Assembly (NCBI RefSeq): GCF_034314165.1 | Contig: NZ_JAVIWK010000001.1 | Span: 7,008,001 to 7,072,000, forward strand | Source: Pseudomonas sp. Bout1 | Lineage (GTDB): Bacteria > Pseudomonadota > Gammaproteobacteria > Pseudomonadales > Pseudomonadaceae | Direction: 5' to 3' | DNA length: 64,000 nt | Shown: one piece after another, positions 62,424 through 64,000 of the stretch | Numbering within the stretch: position 1 is the stretch's first letter | Layout of the letters: each line of letters starts with the position of its first letter | Made by a program: the position numbers and the translations under genes | The notes under the pieces: generated by a model | Told to the model about the DNA's origin: nothing | The model's input: only the letters and a program-made list of their open reading frames with translations | Databases searched by the model: none

Positions 62424-63110
62424 GGTGGGGCCGGTTGAGGAGAGGCCGATTGGGCGCGCTCAGTTAATCAAGAATATGTAAGCCGGGCCTCTTAGGTCTT
62501 AGGACTATATCCCGCCATCAAAATGGTTTTGGCAGGACCAATCTCAAAGCTTGGCGGCGGGCACTCACCTTGCGGCATCACCGGCATTGGCACACCAGAG
62601 TAGGAGTTTATGGCTTCACCCTTTCAAGGCGCAAACGCCGTTGATGAACGTCGTTGCTTGGAAAGTCGGAGCGTGGCCGGGTGCGCAAGTATTTTGTGAA
62701 TTCAGTAGGCTTTTCTCATCATTTCTGTGATCCCCGCCCTTGGCACTCACAGAAAAAATGACATTTCCCCAGCGTTTGCTGGCTCTCTCGAATCAGCTAT
62801 TTTGTGAACCTACATCGGGTGCAGGTTCACGAATAGATGGTTCGGCTAATCTTTACCGATTGGTCAACCATCCCAAAAAAAGCCCGCCCAAAGTGGGTTT
62901 TTTTTGCTTCAATTAAACTGATTTTTGTCTTGGGCCGTGAGGCGATGGCGAGACTTGGCCGACAGGCAGACTGTGGCTGCTGCACCCAAACGAAGCTGGC
63001 GCTCCTACGGCACTCAAGAACGGACAAAATTTTCCGCAAAGATCTTATGAGGATCTTTCATAGCGGCAACCCAGGTTTTTTCAGGATGAGAAAATAATTT
63101 CAGCTAGGGG
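62424..63110. other. Gene-free region before the rRNA operon
   Basis: I find no credible gene here. The region holds an 11-bp direct repeat TATTTTGTGAA at 62690-62700 and 62798-62808. It also holds a stem TTTCTGTGA/TCACAGAAA at 62722-62755, the second copy of the gyrB-terminator repeat (62818-62910) and a stem AAAGATC/GATCTTT at 63038-63058. Confidence 0.5.
62818..62910 (+). repeat. Right copy of the direct repeat bounding the adhesin island
   Basis: The first 34 nt are identical to 40376-40409 after gyrB. The following 59 nt keep the same layout, including a GCCCGCC-AAA-GTGGGTTTTTTTT hairpin with T-tract, but carry about ten substitutions that weaken the stem. Confidence 0.85.
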
Positions 63111-63138
63111 TTGACCACATATTTTAATACTGTACTAT
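63111..63138 (+). promoter_or_regulatory. rRNA operon promoter P1
   Basis: The -35 TTGACC (63111-63116) and -10 TACTAT (63133-63138) are separated by 16 nt and followed by a GC-rich discriminator GCCTCCCGC, as in stringently controlled rRNA promoters. Confidence 0.7.
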
Positions 63139-63232
63139 TCGCCTCCCGCTAACGAGCAGATCGGAAGTCGCTTGGAAGTTAAGTAGTTGAAGTTGTTGTA
63201 AGAATTCTTCGAAAGCTTCTGAAGATAATCAC

Positions 63233-63260
63233 TTGACAGCAAATGAGGCTGCTGTAGAAT
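63233..63260 (+). promoter_or_regulatory. rRNA operon promoter P2
   Basis: The -35 TTGACA (63233-63238) and -10 TAGAAT (63255-63260) have 16-nt spacing and a GC-rich discriminator GCGCGCCTC. Confidence 0.85.
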
Positions 63261-63296
63261 GCGCGCCTCGGTTGAGACGAAAGATCTTAACCAACC

Positions 63297-63307
63297 GCTC
63301 TTTAACA
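63297..63307 (+). promoter_or_regulatory. boxA-like antitermination site of the rRNA leader
   Basis: GCTCTTTAACA matches the rRNA boxA consensus recognised by NusB-NusE and lies in the leader between P2 and 16S. Confidence 0.8.
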
Positions 63308-63457
63308 ACTGAATCAAGCAATTCGTGTGGGTGCTTGTGGAGTCAGACTGATAGTCAACAAGATTATCAGCATCACAAGTTACTCCGCGAGAAATCAAAG
63401 ATGTAACCAACGATTGCTGAGCCAAGTTTAGGGTTTCTTAAAAACCCAAAGATGTTT

Positions 63458-64000
<543 letters not shown>

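Larger units (their letters stand above)
40376..62910. other. Putative genomic island carrying the adhesin secretion system
   Basis: The segment between gyrB and the rRNA operon is bounded by two directly repeated copies of the gyrB downstream sequence. It contains a decayed transposase near the left border, a self-contained adhesin and type I secretion gene set with its own regulators, and a truncated S8 peptidase at the right. The repeats suggest insertion or recombination at the gyrB terminator. No integrase is visible. Confidence 0.55.

Noticed and set aside
62837..63097. 86-codon frame before the rRNA promoters
   Set aside because: It begins inside the duplicated gyrB-terminator sequence and reads through its hairpin, so it is a chance frame.

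Overview
The window comes from a Pseudomonas chromosome, most like the P. fluorescens group. The evidence is the gene order glmU-atp-parAB-rsmG-mnmG-mnmE-yidC-yidD-rnpA-rpmH-oriC-dnaA-dnaN-recF-gyrB, the protein sequences, a fluorescens-type REP doublet, Pseudomonas-type parS sites and the start of a 16S rRNA gene. Genes left of oriC are mostly on the minus strand and dnaA to gyrB on the plus strand, so core genes run away from the origin on both sides.

Region 1 (1-13249) is the glmS-proximal part of a Tn7-like transposon. It carries copper cargo: truncated-by-window copA, a small His/Met-rich protein, copB, a cytochrome c with an internal amber codon and a DUF411 protein, with a DUF2790 protein on the opposite strand. 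The transposition module is tnsA-tnsB-tnsC-tnsD, with successive genes overlapping by 4 nt, plus a second, separate TniQ gene and no recognisable tnsE. The right end has three TnsB-type repeats spaced exactly 20 bp and stops about 24 bp downstream of the glmS stop, the classical attTn7 position. The other end lies outside the window.

Region 2 (13250-40372) is core: glmS, a DeoR-family regulator, glmU, the complete atpIBEFHAGDC operon, parA/parB, tRNA and rRNA modification genes, the YidC/YidD/RnpA/L34 cluster, oriC, and dnaA/dnaN/recF/gyrB. Perfect DnaA boxes occur in oriC, in the mnmG-mnmE gap and inside several genes. Two parS sites lie in recF.

Region 3 (about 40376-62910) looks like an inserted island. 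Its two borders are copies of the short sequence that follows gyrB. It holds a decayed ISL3-type transposase, a 2154-residue Ig-repeat adhesin, two OmpA-like paralogues, and a four-gene minus-strand operon of ABC transporter, HlyD-type adaptor, TolC-type outer membrane protein and an EvgS-like hybrid sensor kinase. It also holds two LuxR-type response regulators, a receiver-like protein without the phosphoacceptor, and the C-terminal remnant of an S8 peptidase. A palindrome of the form TGAGAC-N2-GTCTCA recurs before the adhesin, before the second OmpA gene, between the transporter operon and the first regulator, and between the second regulator and the receiver-like gene. I infer that it is the operator of a dedicated adhesin regulon.

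Region 4 (63111-64000) has tandem rRNA promoters, a boxA-like element and the 5' part of a 16S rRNA gene.
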